Notes: generated from the letters alone by a model not told the origin. A DNA stretch of 64,000 nt from Neobacillus rhizophilus (GCF_018343535.1 NZ_JAGYPF010000001.1:1302001-1366000); one strand, 5' to 3'. Counted from the first letter of the stretch, positions 46,370-56,489 are shown. Numbers and translations are program-made.

Positions 46370-47449
46370 TTATGAACGGATTTCTTGTAAATCATGTGAA
46401 CGAGTGGATAACCATGGGTCCATTATTTCTGCGAAAACCCCTGTGAGCACGAGAGAAACATGGCCGCCTTCATATACTTCATATGTCTTATCTTCACTTG
46501 AAACAAGGTCCATGATCGGCAGACTTTGCTTTTCAGCAATTAATGTATCGCGGGAACAAGAGAACACAAACAACGGGCATTTAATATTCTTCAAATCTAC
46601 TTTCCTTCCATCCATCACTAATTCACCTTTTAATAATTTGTTTTCTTTATAAAAATCATTAAAAAATTGCTTAAAGGCGGCACCCGTAAATGCCTGAGCA
46701 TCCTTCGTCCACTTATCCATCCGGCGCCACTTTTCAACATATATCTCATCATGAGCGCGGGTATATAGGTTGGCCATTGTGGCCGCGTTTAACGGTGTGA
46801 TCAGCTTAAACATCAAGTAAAGGAACTCGGATGGAAGGGTTTGATAAGCATTGGCAAAGCGGTCAAAGCTTAGCTCACCATTTTGAATCCCATCCAGCCA
46901 TTTTTGCGGTACAGTCCCTATGCTAAAATCAATCGGGACTGCGGCTAGTACTAAATTCTTAATTGGCAGACTTGTAATAGAGGCAAGAATAGCGGCCATT
47001 GTCCCGCCTAAACAATATCCCATTAAGGACATTTCTTTTGCACCAGAATGTCTTATCGCTCGTTTTAGTGCGTTTTCCAAATAATCAATAATATAGTTTT
47101 CTAAAGTAAGATCAGCATCTTCCAGGCCCGGAGTACCCCAATCCAGCAGGTAAACATCGTATCCTCTTTCCGTTAAACCGCCAACCACGCTGCTGCCTTC
47201 TCCTACATCCAAAATGTACACTTTGTTCAAAAGCGAATATACAAGAAATACTGGTACGGCATGCTTCTTTTCCTTTGCAGGATGATACCATAAAGTAGTT
47301 TTATTTTTTTTCCATACACATTTTCTCGGTGTAGGGATGATATCCGGCTTTGGCTCAGTCATGACTTTATAAAGCTGATTCCATCGTTTCGTTTCCTTCT
47401 CGATATTTAAAAGCGGTAAAAAACTTTTTGTCGAAACTCTAGCACTCAT
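46370..47449 (-). CDS. phaC: class IV PHA synthase catalytic subunit PhaC
   Basis: The 359-aa synthase joins 3-hydroxyacyl-CoA units into polyester at the granule surface. The nucleophile is Cys146 in GYCLGGTMA, where a lipase has Ser; Asp is in SCSRDTLIA and His in EGGHVSLVL. Class IV is defined by the short PhaC with PhaR, encoded 20 nt upstream. No phaB reductase gene is in the window, so monomer supply must come from elsewhere. Confidence 0.93.
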   Translation of the reverse strand: MSARVSTKSFLPLLNIEKETKRWNQLYKVMTEPKPDIIPTPRKCVWKKNKTTLWYHPAKEKKHAVPVFLVYSLLNKVYILDVGEGSSVVGGLTERGYDVYLLDWGTPGLEDADLTLENYIIDYLENALKRAIRHSGAKEMSLMGYCLGGTMAAILASITSLPIKNLVLAAVPIDFSIGTVPQKWLDGIQNGELSFDRFANAYQTLPSEFLYLMFKLITPLNAATMANLYTRAHDEIYVEKWRRMDKWTKDAQAFTGAAFKQFFNDFYKENKLLKGELVMDGRKVDLKNIKCPLFVFSCSRDTLIAEKQSLPIMDLVSSEDKTYEVYEGGHVSLVLTGVFAEIMDPWLSTRSHDLQEIRS

Positions 47450-47469
47450 TTACCAATACCCCCTTCACG

Positions 47470-48201
47470 TTATTTTGTAGTGCTGGCCCCTGGCAGGACC
47501 AGCTCTTTTTCCGGTTCCTTTTTTTGTTTTCTTTCTTTCTCTTTTCCCATTAATTCCTTTAATGAGGCAATTTCGCTTTTTATTTCAGCCAATTGCGCAA
47601 TCTCCTGCCTTAGTTCCTCCAAACCGCGATCCGTTTTTGGCGGTTCTTGATGGGTGAGAGAATCTTTAAGTTCTGCTTGAATTACCTTTAGTCCCTCAAG
47701 CTCCTTGCACATTTCTTGGAGGTTCACCTGGAGGATTTTGATATCAACCAAACCCTGCCGTAAATCTTGAAGATCTGTCTTAATTTTTTTCGTTTCTGCC
47801 AGCTCTGCTTTTGTTTTCAGTGATTCAGCTTTCATTTGATTGATAGTGTTGATTATTTCTTGAAGGAAGGTCAAATTTTCTTTACTAAAGCTTGCCAAAC
47901 CGTCTTGCAAATTCCATACCTGTTCTTCTAAACTATCAAATTTTTCTTCAGCCTGAATCGACATTTTTGCCGCGTTTGCGACATCCTTCTTGGTTGGAAT
48001 ATTCATTAATGCAGCGATAAACTCCTGATTTTTTCGCACCCTTTCCATATATCGCGAATGCAGGTCAAGTCCTATATTTGCCGTGCGGACAAATTCTTTG
48101 TTGTCAGTCGCCTTAAATAAAAGATCCATTAATTGTTTTTCCCACATTTCACTTAGCAGTTTATAACCTGCAAATAGATCATAGGTTTTTTCTTTAGACA
48201 T
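47470..48201 (-). CDS. phaR: PHA synthase subunit PhaR
   Basis: The 243-aa partner of class IV PhaC has the PhaR-type N-terminus (AGYKLLSEMWEKQLMDLLF to NIPTKKDVANAAKMS, residues 10-100) and long coiled-coil segments (110-230). The charged tail ends in EKELVLPGAS. It is about 40-50 residues longer than B. megaterium PhaR by my recollection, the extra length lying in the coiled coil. It sits between the phasin-like gene and phaC, with short gaps. Confidence 0.82.
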   Translation of the reverse strand: MSKEKTYDLFAGYKLLSEMWEKQLMDLLFKATDNKEFVRTANIGLDLHSRYMERVRKNQEFIAALMNIPTKKDVANAAKMSIQAEEKFDSLEEQVWNLQDGLASFSKENLTFLQEIINTINQMKAESLKTKAELAETKKIKTDLQDLRQGLVDIKILQVNLQEMCKELEGLKVIQAELKDSLTHQEPPKTDRGLEELRQEIAQLAEIKSEIASLKELMGKEKERKQKKEPEKELVLPGASTTK

Positions 48202-48219
48202 GCCGCCTCACTCCTTGTA

Positions 48220-48834
48220 TTAAAATTTTCTAATCGTACTTCTCTCCAGATATTTGTTTAGCGGAAAGACAAACGTACTGACTTGTTTGGAAAATAAGTT
48301 TACAAACACTTTTTGATTTTCATAGACTAGATTTCCAGCCTGTTTTATAGTTGTAAGGTATCGGCTTCTTGCCTTTTTTCTTAGCGAAATATACTGTTCT
48401 ATCATTGCAAAATATTTATCTGCTGCGTCCGTATTAGTTATAAATTGGCATGGCCTGTTAAGAAGTGACAGTGTTTTTTGATGAATGCGCTCGAGTTGCT
48501 CATTTATTTCTTTAAAAGACTTAATCGGGAAAAAGTGTGCCAGAGTGGTTGTTGACATAAAAAATTCATCGCGTGCTGTTTTTTCCCATTGTGCAAATTC
48601 CTTTGTAAATTTATCAGTGATTTCTTTCATATCTGCTTGGCTTCGTCCTACACTATGTGCAAATAGCTTAGCCCTCTTCAAAAATACCTCATCTTCGAAT
48701 TCAGCACGTTTTGCCCATTCATCCATTTTCCTAAAAGTTGCACGCCAGAGCAGGTCTAAACCGCTGACCTCAAGTTGAATATGTTCTTCACCTACTGTTT
48801 TGGTTTCCTGTTTTTGCTCCATTTCCTCCGACAA
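48220..48834 (-). CDS. second phasin-like helical protein of the pha operon
   Basis: The 204-aa all-helical protein (LDLLWRATFRKMDEWAKRAE to TFVFPLNKYLERSTIRKF) has the size of a phasin but no clear match to the PhaP at 44348. The TTG at 48834 is chosen because GGAGGG lies 8 nt before it; the ATG four codons on has its GGAGG too close. It lies 29 nt after adhE with no terminator, and 18 nt before phaR. Granule binding is inference from context. Confidence 0.65.
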   Translation of the reverse strand: MSEEMEQKQETKTVGEEHIQLEVSGLDLLWRATFRKMDEWAKRAEFEDEVFLKRAKLFAHSVGRSQADMKEITDKFTKEFAQWEKTARDEFFMSTTTLAHFFPIKSFKEINEQLERIHQKTLSLLNRPCQFITNTDAADKYFAMIEQYISLRKKARSRYLTTIKQAGNLVYENQKVFVNLFSKQVSTFVFPLNKYLERSTIRKF

Positions 48835-48863
48835 TTTTTTCTCCCTCCATAGACTGACTTTAT

Positions 48864-51467
48864 TTAGACACCTTTGTATGCTTGAAGATAGATTTGTGCT
48901 AATTCAGTTACTAGAGGCATTTTTGGATTGGCAATTGTATCCTGATCATCAAATGCCCGTTCAGCAAGTTCTGATAATTTGCTTTCAAATTCATCTTTCC
49001 TAACACCAGACGCTTCGATGCTCATTGGTATATCCAATTCCTCAGCAAGTTCAACGATTGCTGCGATTAAGCTTTTCACTCCCTCTTCGGTTGTGCTTGC
49101 AGGCAGGCCAAGCATTTTGGCAATTTCCGCATAACGTACATCCGCAATAAAGTGTTCATATTTAGGGAAAGTCATTAATTTATTGGGCTTCATCGCGTTA
49201 AAGCGGATGACATGCGGCAGCATGATGGCATTTGCCCGTCCATGAGGAATATTAAATTCCGCACCAATGACATGAGCAAGACTGTGATTAATGCCTAAGA
49301 AAGCATTGCCAAATGCCATACCGGCAATCGTGGCCGCATTATGCATTTTTTCACGGGCAAGTTCATCGCTTCCATCCCTGTATGCCTTAGGCAGAAATTC
49401 AAAGACCAACTGAATAGCCTTCATTGCAAGTCCATCCGTATAATCATTGGCTAGAACCGATACATAGGCTTCAATCGCGTGTGTTAATACATCCATGCCC
49501 GTATCCGCAGTTACATGTTTAGGAACAGTCATGACAAACTGTGGATCGACAATGGCAACATCTGGTGTCAGCTGCGCATCAACCATTGGATATTTGATAT
49601 TTGTCTTTTTATCTGAAATAACGGAGGCGGATGTTACCTCGGATCCTGTGCCGGATGTGGTTGGGATCGCAATAAAATTCGCCTTAGTTCGTAGAGCCGG
49701 GAATTTAACCACTCGCTTGCTTGGATCAAAGAATTTATGCGTCAGGCTCTTGAAATCTGTGTCTGGGTGTTCATAAAACAGCCACATGGCTTTGGCTGCA
49801 TCCATGACCGAACCTCCGCCAAGGGCGATTATACAATCAGGCTGGAACTTTTTCATCCGTTCTGCACCGGCCATTACCGTTTCAATACTTGGGTCCTGTT
49901 CAATCTCCCAGAAAATATCACAAAGAACATTGTTCGGATTCTTTTTTAAATAATACTGCACTTTTTCGACATAGCCATTCTTTAGCGGGCTTGTGCTGGT
50001 CACAATAAATGCTTTTGAAATACCGGGAACGGCTGCAAGTGTTTGAACCGAATTCTTCTCAAAGTAAATCTGTGATGGAACTTTAAACCACTGAGTCATA
50101 GTTCTTCTTTTGGCTACTTTTTTGATATTGAGTAAATTTGCTGCTCCCACATTCTGTGACACAGAATTCCCTCCATATGTTCCGCATCCGATAGTTAAGG
50201 ACGGTAATGATGTATTATAGATGTCGCCGATTGCCCCGTGTGTGGATGGTGTATTGACAATAATCCTGCCAGCTTTCATTCTTTGCGAAAATGTATCAAT
50301 CACATCCTGATTGGAAGTATGAATCGCTGCCGAATGCCCAAGACCGCCATATTCAAGTGTCTCTTCAGCAACAAGAAGTCCTTCTGCAAAACTATTTACC
50401 TTGTAGCACGCTAAAATCGGACTTAATTTTTCACAGGATAGTGGATACTGCGGCCCTACACCATCTAACTCGGCAATTAGAATCTTTGTATTGAGCGGCA
50501 CATTGATTCCAGCCATTTTTGCAATCATATAAGCAGGAAGACCGACAATCATTGGGTTAAGCTCTTTTGTTTTCGGATCAATTGCGGCGCGTTCGAGCAA
50601 TTGCTTTTCTTCCCCATTGAGAAAATAGCAGTGATTGGCGATCAATTCCTGTCTTACTTCATCATAAATTTCTTGATCAATGATTAGGGCTTGTTCGGAA
50701 GCACAAATCATACCGTTGTCAAAGGTCTTTGACAAAATTAAGTCATTGACTGCACGTTTAATGTTGGCCGATTTTTCAATATAACAAGGTACATTTCCGG
50801 CACCAACGCCTAGTGCAGGCTTTCCTGAGCTGTAGGCTGCCTTCACTAGATTCGGGCCGCCGGTTGCAAGGATGAGCGATATCTGCGGATGTTTCATTAG
50901 GGCCTGAAATGTTTCATGAGAAGGTACCTCAATCCACTGGATGCAATTCTTTGGTGCGCCAGCCTTTTCAGCCGCTTCGCTAAGCAGTTGGGCTGTTATT
51001 GTACAGCATTTTTGAGCATATCGTGGAAATGCAAAGATGATTGGATTCCTTGTTTTAAGTGAAATCAACGATTTAAAAATGACTGTCGATGTCGGATTGG
51101 TGATGGGGATAACACCGGCAATGACACCAACCGGCTCGGCCATTTCGACCATCCCATCATTATCATTTTCGGCAATGACACCCACCGTTTTCATATCCCT
51201 GATGTTGTTGTAAATCATTTCGGTGGCAAACATGTTTTTAAAAACTTTGTCCTCGTAAACCCCTCTTTGTGTTTCTTTTACTGCAAGCTTGGCCAAATAC
51301 TTGTGGTTTTCAAGTGCAGCAAGAGCCATCTGTTTAACAATTTCGTCCACCATTTCCTGATTATAACAGCGGAATTCATTCAGTGCTTTCGCTCCGTTAT
51401 TGGCTAATTCATCGATCATTGCATAAACCTGATGTTTCTCCTGCACAACTTTTTCTTTTACTGCCAT
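48864..51467 (-). CDS. adhE: bifunctional acetaldehyde-CoA/alcohol dehydrogenase
   Basis: The 867-aa fused enzyme reduces acetyl-CoA to acetaldehyde, then ethanol, and recycles NADH under anaerobic growth. The N-terminal aldehyde dehydrogenase part has the catalytic Cys in NGMICASEQALI. The C-terminal iron-dependent alcohol dehydrogenase (from about residue 460) has GGGSVMDAAKAMW, GMDVLTHAIEAYVS and NHSLAHVIGAEFNIPHGRAN with the metal-binding histidines. Two adjacent palindromes precede it. It appears to lead a transcript into the pha genes. Confidence 0.95.
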   Translation of the reverse strand: MAVKEKVVQEKHQVYAMIDELANNGAKALNEFRCYNQEMVDEIVKQMALAALENHKYLAKLAVKETQRGVYEDKVFKNMFATEMIYNNIRDMKTVGVIAENDNDGMVEMAEPVGVIAGVIPITNPTSTVIFKSLISLKTRNPIIFAFPRYAQKCCTITAQLLSEAAEKAGAPKNCIQWIEVPSHETFQALMKHPQISLILATGGPNLVKAAYSSGKPALGVGAGNVPCYIEKSANIKRAVNDLILSKTFDNGMICASEQALIIDQEIYDEVRQELIANHCYFLNGEEKQLLERAAIDPKTKELNPMIVGLPAYMIAKMAGINVPLNTKILIAELDGVGPQYPLSCEKLSPILACYKVNSFAEGLLVAEETLEYGGLGHSAAIHTSNQDVIDTFSQRMKAGRIIVNTPSTHGAIGDIYNTSLPSLTIGCGTYGGNSVSQNVGAANLLNIKKVAKRRTMTQWFKVPSQIYFEKNSVQTLAAVPGISKAFIVTSTSPLKNGYVEKVQYYLKKNPNNVLCDIFWEIEQDPSIETVMAGAERMKKFQPDCIIALGGGSVMDAAKAMWLFYEHPDTDFKSLTHKFFDPSKRVVKFPALRTKANFIAIPTTSGTGSEVTSASVISDKKTNIKYPMVDAQLTPDVAIVDPQFVMTVPKHVTADTGMDVLTHAIEAYVSVLANDYTDGLAMKAIQLVFEFLPKAYRDGSDELAREKMHNAATIAGMAFGNAFLGINHSLAHVIGAEFNIPHGRANAIMLPHVIRFNAMKPNKLMTFPKYEHFIADVRYAEIAKMLGLPASTTEEGVKSLIAAIVELAEELDIPMSIEASGVRKDEFESKLSELAERAFDDQDTIANPKMPLVTELAQIYLQAYKGV

Positions 51468-51547
51468 GTAGACATCCCTCCGGTAAAATGAATTATGGAA
51501 TCACTCCTTTTCCCCTCTGCATAAATATAGCACGTGACTTTTTTCGA

Positions 51548-51590
51548 TTTTGTCGAATTTTGCGACAAAATGAATGAACAGCCATTCATT
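51548..51590. promoter_or_regulatory. two adjacent palindromes upstream of adhE
   Basis: TTTTGTCG and CGACAAAA (51548-51570) are perfect 8-bp arms with a 7-nt gap. AATGAATG and CATTCATT (51569-51590) are perfect 8-bp arms with a 6-nt gap. They lie 80-125 nt upstream of the start. Neither matches a Rex site (TTGTGAA-N4-TTCACAA). Confidence 0.55.
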
Positions 51591-51619
51591 TTACAAAAGT
51601 TCACAAAAAATTCAAAAAA

Positions 51620-51647
51620 GCCACAAACCCTAAAATAGGTTTGTGGC
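51620..51647 (-). terminator. ppc terminator
   Basis: GCCACAAACC and GGTTTGTGGC form a 10-bp stem with loop CTAAAATA, followed by TTTTTTG on the minus strand. Confidence 0.88.
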
Positions 51648-51653
51648 TAAAGA

Positions 51654-54407
51654 TCAACCTGTATTACGCAAACCGGCGGAGATACCGCTAATGGTCAAGA
51701 GAACTTCCGTCAAAACAGCAGCGTCAGGCTCGTCCTGTTTTCTAAGTTCTTTTATTAATTCGACCTGAAGGAAATTAAGCGGGTCGACATACGGATTGCG
51801 GCGGAACACAGATTCTTTTATGTTAGGAGTATGGTCAAGTAATTCTTGATCCCCCGTAATTTTCAAAAGAATCGCTCTTGTTTTCTCATATTCCTCGAAT
51901 ATATTCGTAAAAATTCTTTCAGCAATCGTTTTATCTTCAACAAGTGTTAAATATTCTTTAGCAGTTGTAATATCAGCCTTCATAAGAGCCATTTGCAAGT
52001 TATCAATCGTTGATTGGAAGAAAGGCCACTTCAGATACATTTCCTTTAGCAGCTTTAAGTTCTGCTCACTGCCTGATGCAAAAGCTTCCAGACCTGATCC
52101 TGCCGCATACCACCCCGGAAGGAGTTGTCTGCTCTGGGTCCAGGCAAAAACCCATGGAATCGCTCGCAGGTCTTCAAAGCGTCCTTGGTTTTTGCGGCTC
52201 ATTGGTCTTGAGCCGATGTTTAATGCACCCACTTCCCTTAGTGGTGTTGCAGATTGAAAATAGGTTAGAAAATCGGGATCCTCAAACACAAGAGATTGAT
52301 ATTTAGCAAGAGCAGCATTTGATATTTCTTCAATTGCTTTTTCCCATGACGCCTCCCGCATTTCTCCTTCTTCCGTAACATGCGCTGCGGCAAGAATCAG
52401 GGTCGATACAGCTTGTTCCAAGCTTCTATAGGCAATATCCTCAAGCAGGTATCGAGAAGATAAAACCTCTCCCTGCTCGGTAATTTTCACGCCGTCACCA
52501 ATTGTTTCAGCCGGTTGTGATAAAAGGCTTTTGTTTAAAGGACCGCCGCCGCGGCCAAATGAACCGCCGCGCCCATGGAAGAATTTCAGGCTGATTTGAT
52601 ATTTTTTCGCCATTTCATGAATTTCAACCTGTGCCTTATAAAGCTTCCAGTTCGCCGTCAGCGTGCCGCCGTCTTTGCTGCCATCAGAATAGCCGAGCAT
52701 AATTTCCTGCTGATTCCGCAAGCTCTGCAAATGATTGCGGTAAACTGGCATATTGAAAAGTTCTTCCATAATAAGTGAACCGGCTGTTAGATCATCAATG
52801 GTCTCCAATAGCGGAGCAACATTTAAATGGCTTGTCAACGTCCCGTCCGCATGAAGACGATAGAGTCCAGCTTCTTTGGCTAAAACTAAAACCTCCAATA
52901 AATCACTCGGTGATTTAGTCATGCTTACCAGATATACTGTAATTGCTCTTTGTCCAAATTCTTCATGAGCGTTTTTAATCATCTGAAATACTTTAATCAT
53001 TTCCTGTGTTTCCGTGGAGTAATCTTCATGTAATAAAAGGAGCGGCCGAGGATCAAGGAGAATCCTTTGCAATATTTCTAATTTTTCTGTTTCGCTTAGT
53101 GCTGCATAGTTTTCAGTGATGCCTACTTTTCCAAGTATCTCAGTTATTGCGGCCTCATGCTCCCCGCTATGATTTCTAATATCAAGTGTGGCTAAATGGA
53201 AACCAAACAGCTGGACCTGACGAATCAGTTTTTCAATGTTCCCGAGTTCGTGGCGGGCAGGGTGATGCTGCTTTAAGCTTCTATTAATTAAAAACAGATC
53301 TTCCAGCAATTCTTCCGCACTGCTGTAGCCTAGTTCAGATTTCCCAGTCTGCTTCACCCGCTCAATTATAATGGCGAAAGCGCGACGGTATACCTCCGCT
53401 TGGACCGGCCATTTTTTATCTTCTGTCAAATAGAAATCTTCTTTTTCATCAATATATTTCAGCAGATCTTCGCTGACCTTTACCCTTGAGGTGGAATGGC
53501 TGTAGCGTTTCATTAAATCTACTAAAACATTTTTATATTTTTTCAAGACAAGACGCCTTTGCCGGTCCAATGTTTCCCAGGTCACATCATGGGTCACGTT
53601 CGGGTTACCATCCCGATCCCCGCCAATCCATGACCCGAACCTCAAGAAATTTGGAACATCCCAGGAGGTTTCAGGATAATATTTCTCGAGACTATCTGAA
53701 ACCTCTTGATGGATATCAGGGAGGACTTCAAATAATGTCTGATCAAAATAATACAGCCCATTTCTAACCTCATCCATTACGGTTGGTTTATTTTCCCGCA
53801 ATTCATCGGTCTGCCAAAGAATAGCGACTTCATTAAACAAACTTTCTTCGAGCTTTTTTTGTTCCCTGCCTGAAAGAAGCGGATGATCAAGATTTTTTAG
53901 AATTTCGGCAATCCGCTGTTGTATTTCAAGAATGGAACGCTTTGTTGCCTCTGTTGGATGTGCCGTAATAACAAGCTCAAGTGATATGCTTTGCAGCACG
54001 TTTTGAATAGTTTGCATGTTAATGTTATTTTCTTTCAGTGAAAGGATTGCACTTTCAATTGAAGCAGGCTGGACGATGTTGTCACTTTGAAGCTGATATT
54101 GCCTGCGCCTGCGGATTCGATGGTTTTGCTCAGCAACATTTATTAAATGGAAATACATAGAAAATGCTCGGATTACCTGCTTGCGCATTGGCGGTGTCAA
54201 GGTAACGATTTCCTGTTTTAATGCTGAATAAATTTCTTCGTCAAAGTGAATCCTAAGTGATTTAGCCATAAGTCTTATTTTTTCGACTTTCTCATATAGC
54301 TCCTCGCCACCGTGGTTCACCAGAATCTCACCTAACATTTTGCCAAGTAGTTTAACATCGCGACGCAACGGAAGACTGCTGTCTTTTTTCATCAAATCTG
54401 CTGCCAT
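51654..54407 (-). CDS. ppc: phosphoenolpyruvate carboxylase
   Basis: The 917-aa enzyme makes oxaloacetate from PEP and bicarbonate to refill the TCA cycle. The catalytic His is in VITAHPTEATKRS, the PEP-binding loop is FHGRGGSFGRGGGP, SWIGGDRDGNPNVT follows the first, and the C-terminus LTISGISAGLRNTG is the canonical ending. Many Bacillus use pyruvate carboxylase instead, so a PEPC is informative. It is monocistronic, after GAAGGGAAGGTG. Confidence 0.95.
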   Translation of the reverse strand: MAADLMKKDSSLPLRRDVKLLGKMLGEILVNHGGEELYEKVEKIRLMAKSLRIHFDEEIYSALKQEIVTLTPPMRKQVIRAFSMYFHLINVAEQNHRIRRRRQYQLQSDNIVQPASIESAILSLKENNINMQTIQNVLQSISLELVITAHPTEATKRSILEIQQRIAEILKNLDHPLLSGREQKKLEESLFNEVAILWQTDELRENKPTVMDEVRNGLYYFDQTLFEVLPDIHQEVSDSLEKYYPETSWDVPNFLRFGSWIGGDRDGNPNVTHDVTWETLDRQRRLVLKKYKNVLVDLMKRYSHSTSRVKVSEDLLKYIDEKEDFYLTEDKKWPVQAEVYRRAFAIIIERVKQTGKSELGYSSAEELLEDLFLINRSLKQHHPARHELGNIEKLIRQVQLFGFHLATLDIRNHSGEHEAAITEILGKVGITENYAALSETEKLEILQRILLDPRPLLLLHEDYSTETQEMIKVFQMIKNAHEEFGQRAITVYLVSMTKSPSDLLEVLVLAKEAGLYRLHADGTLTSHLNVAPLLETIDDLTAGSLIMEELFNMPVYRNHLQSLRNQQEIMLGYSDGSKDGGTLTANWKLYKAQVEIHEMAKKYQISLKFFHGRGGSFGRGGGPLNKSLLSQPAETIGDGVKITEQGEVLSSRYLLEDIAYRSLEQAVSTLILAAAHVTEEGEMREASWEKAIEEISNAALAKYQSLVFEDPDFLTYFQSATPLREVGALNIGSRPMSRKNQGRFEDLRAIPWVFAWTQSRQLLPGWYAAGSGLEAFASGSEQNLKLLKEMYLKWPFFQSTIDNLQMALMKADITTAKEYLTLVEDKTIAERIFTNIFEEYEKTRAILLKITGDQELLDHTPNIKESVFRRNPYVDPLNFLQVELIKELRKQDEPDAAVLTEVLLTISGISAGLRNTG

Positions 54408-54585
54408 TCTCTCACCTTCCCTTTAATCAAATAAAGTACTAAAATTTTTATTTATTAATATACCATATCTTCTGAATTTTGTTAAAAAAATTTTGCCTTT
54501 TACAGCAATAAAAAAGTTTCTTTCTATAAATCGAATCATTTTACATTCTAGTCATCTTCCCTATTTCTTTCTCCTCTTATTTCAT

Positions 54586-55203
54586 ATGAAAAGCCGGTCA
54601 AAAAATATATTTGACTATATTATTGTTGGCACTGGGCACAGCGGTGCTTTTCTGCCGCATCCTCTATCAAAAAATAGTAACCGCCGCAGTGTACAGCTGA
54701 TTGGAACAGTTGCAGGTGGAAAATTGAATATCATCATACTTTTTATTCAACCTAGGAGCCGGGGATCTATTAAACTACAAAATAACGCCCCCCTTAAGAT
54801 CGTGCTAGCAGATGAAGGGTTTCTTAATAACAGCTTTGACTTGGAAACTATAAAGGCGATTTATAAGATTTACATTCGTGATATAGCCGATAAACTTTCA
54901 AAAATTGACCATGCCTATAAACTTATCAATCCGACTCTTGACACAATTGAAAATGATAAAGAAATTGAAAACTTTATTAAGGAAAACTTTGGTCATAATC
55001 ACCATCAATAAAGCTCACTGCGAATGGCACCGTTAAATAATGGCGGTGTGGTGGACCGTTTCGGAAGAGTTCACGGTGTCAATAACTTAATTGTTTCGGA
55101 TGCCTCAATTATACCGTTTACAGTTGATGGAAATACATCTTCAACAGCTTATCTAATTGGATATACCATCACAAAACAATTATTAGAAGAAAATATGTTC
55201 TAA
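54586..55203 (+). pseudogene. GMC oxidoreductase remnant
   Basis: The N-terminal FAD loop FDYIIVGTGHSGAF is followed by an out-of-place segment, so most of the protein (about 500 residues in the family) is deleted. An in-frame TAA at 55009-55011 lies before SSLRMAP, and the frame continues open through GGVVDRFGRVHGVNNLIVSD and DGNTSSTAYLIGYT to the natural stop at 55201. Thus there is one big internal deletion plus one nonsense codon. Confidence 0.8.
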
Positions 55204-55304
55204 ATCTAATAAAAAGGGTGCTTGTCCATATCAATTCGTCCATTCGTCTAGCAAAACAAAGAATAAACTGATTAGTGATTCAGATGGACAAGGAGGTTGT
55301 TATT

Positions 55305-55833
55305 GTGAATAATGATTTTTTTGATAACAGAGGCAATCAAAACTTCTTAAGAACTTCAAATGTCCCCAATCAATTAAGTTCGCATCATCGTCAAACAACA
55401 AGGAGAAACCAAAATGTTAAACGTACTGGTGGTCAGGCAATGAAAACTTCAACATGTCAACCAGCTGACAAACATTATCGGAGGAGAAGTTATTACTGCA
55501 GCACCAGTTTGTGTGGTTCAGCGCCTTCGTGATATTAATGCAACAATTTTAGGCCGCCGCACTCAATCTCCCTTAGCTCTGCCATTTGCACTTTCCTTTG
55601 AAAATAATCAAAATGGAAGAACGCTAAATCTTGGTGAAACAGTAATTCTTCAAAAAGAAATATAACGATTCATGACAGCATTGCGCAGAAGAGGACTTAT
55701 TGTAACAGCTGTACACAATCATTGGTTGTTTGATAGTCCAAGATTAATGTATATGCACTGGGAAAATGTCGGCGATCCGTTTGTGTTTGCTCAAAAAAGC
55801 TTTGACGCAGCATTAGAGGCCGGCCTCTTCTGA
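55305..55833 (+). pseudogene. DUF1259 (LppY/LpqO-type) protein remnant
   Basis: A GTG with AAGGAGG upstream opens an Asn-rich frame. Around 55440-55471 the coding sense moves to another frame, which reads NIIGGEVITAAPVCVVQRLR, then ALSFENNQNGRTLNLGETV and VTAVHNHWLFDSPRLMYMHW, typical of DUF1259 proteins. A TAA interrupts it after ILQKEI. At least one frameshift and one nonsense codon make it non-functional. Confidence 0.75.
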
Positions 55834-55839
55834 ATGGAT

Positions 55840-55884
55840 GCCATTTGTGATATTTCGTAAAATTTCACAAATGGCTGCTTTTTT
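55840..55884 (+). terminator. terminator after the DUF1259 remnant
   Basis: GCCATTTGTGA pairs with TCACAAATGGC, followed by TTTTTT. Confidence 0.82.
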
Positions 55885-56084
55885 ATTCTATATTAATTCT
55901 TTTTGCAAATTGATAGGTTCTACCTTTCCACTAAATTACTTCTTCATCGTATTTTCCATATTTGGAATGTAAGGAATACTGTTTGGAAAAACAAAACAGG
56001 TATTTGTCCTCGGTAAAATGACTAAGCCTTTTTCTAACTAATGAATAATATGTAAATCAAGTACAGGGGTAAGGAGGGGAAATT

Positions 56085-56366
56085 ATGAGTTCAAGAAATC
56101 GGAATCGCGAAAACATTGATGTAAATACTGATATTGATACTGATATTGATAATGATATTCGTAACAGAACGGAGTCTGAAGCTGAGGCTGAGGTCCGTAA
56201 TACTGACAACAACACCAATGTCGCGCGTGCAATTCTTAACAATTCCGGAAATTCTCGCGTTAATGTAAGGTTGAATAACAGAAGTAATGCACGGGTAAGA
56301 ACAGACCAAGAACAAGAAAACGATCAAGATATTAATAATGATTTTGATATTGATTTTGATCGGTAA
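56085..56366 (+). CDS. Asn/Asp/Arg-rich small protein A
   Basis: The 93-aa protein (MSSRNRNRENIDVNTDIDTD...) is made of alternating polar and aliphatic residues: DIDTDIDNDIRNR, then TESEAEAEVRNTDNNTNVAR and VNVRLNNRSNARVRTD. The core is nearly repeated in the next gene. It has no cysteine, no signal peptide and no membrane segment. The alternation suggests stacked beta-strands. AAGGAGGGGAAATT precedes the ATG. Family unknown; a spore-surface or matrix role is a guess. Confidence 0.75.
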   Translation: MSSRNRNRENIDVNTDIDTDIDNDIRNRTESEAEAEVRNTDNNTNVARAILNNSGNSRVNVRLNNRSNARVRTDQEQENDQDINNDFDIDFDR

Positions 56367-56489
56367 ATGGCAGGTTGTAGTTAAAACAATTATTTTAATT
56401 AAAAGCTGCCCTCGTATATTTAAAGATTACGAACATCTGGAACGATGGCTTAATTTCAAGTGCTGATTTAAATTAGGGAGGAATATCAA

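Noticed and set aside
51593-51612. Rex-like TTGTGAA upstream of adhE
   Set aside because: Only one half-site is present; the second half does not match TTCACAA.
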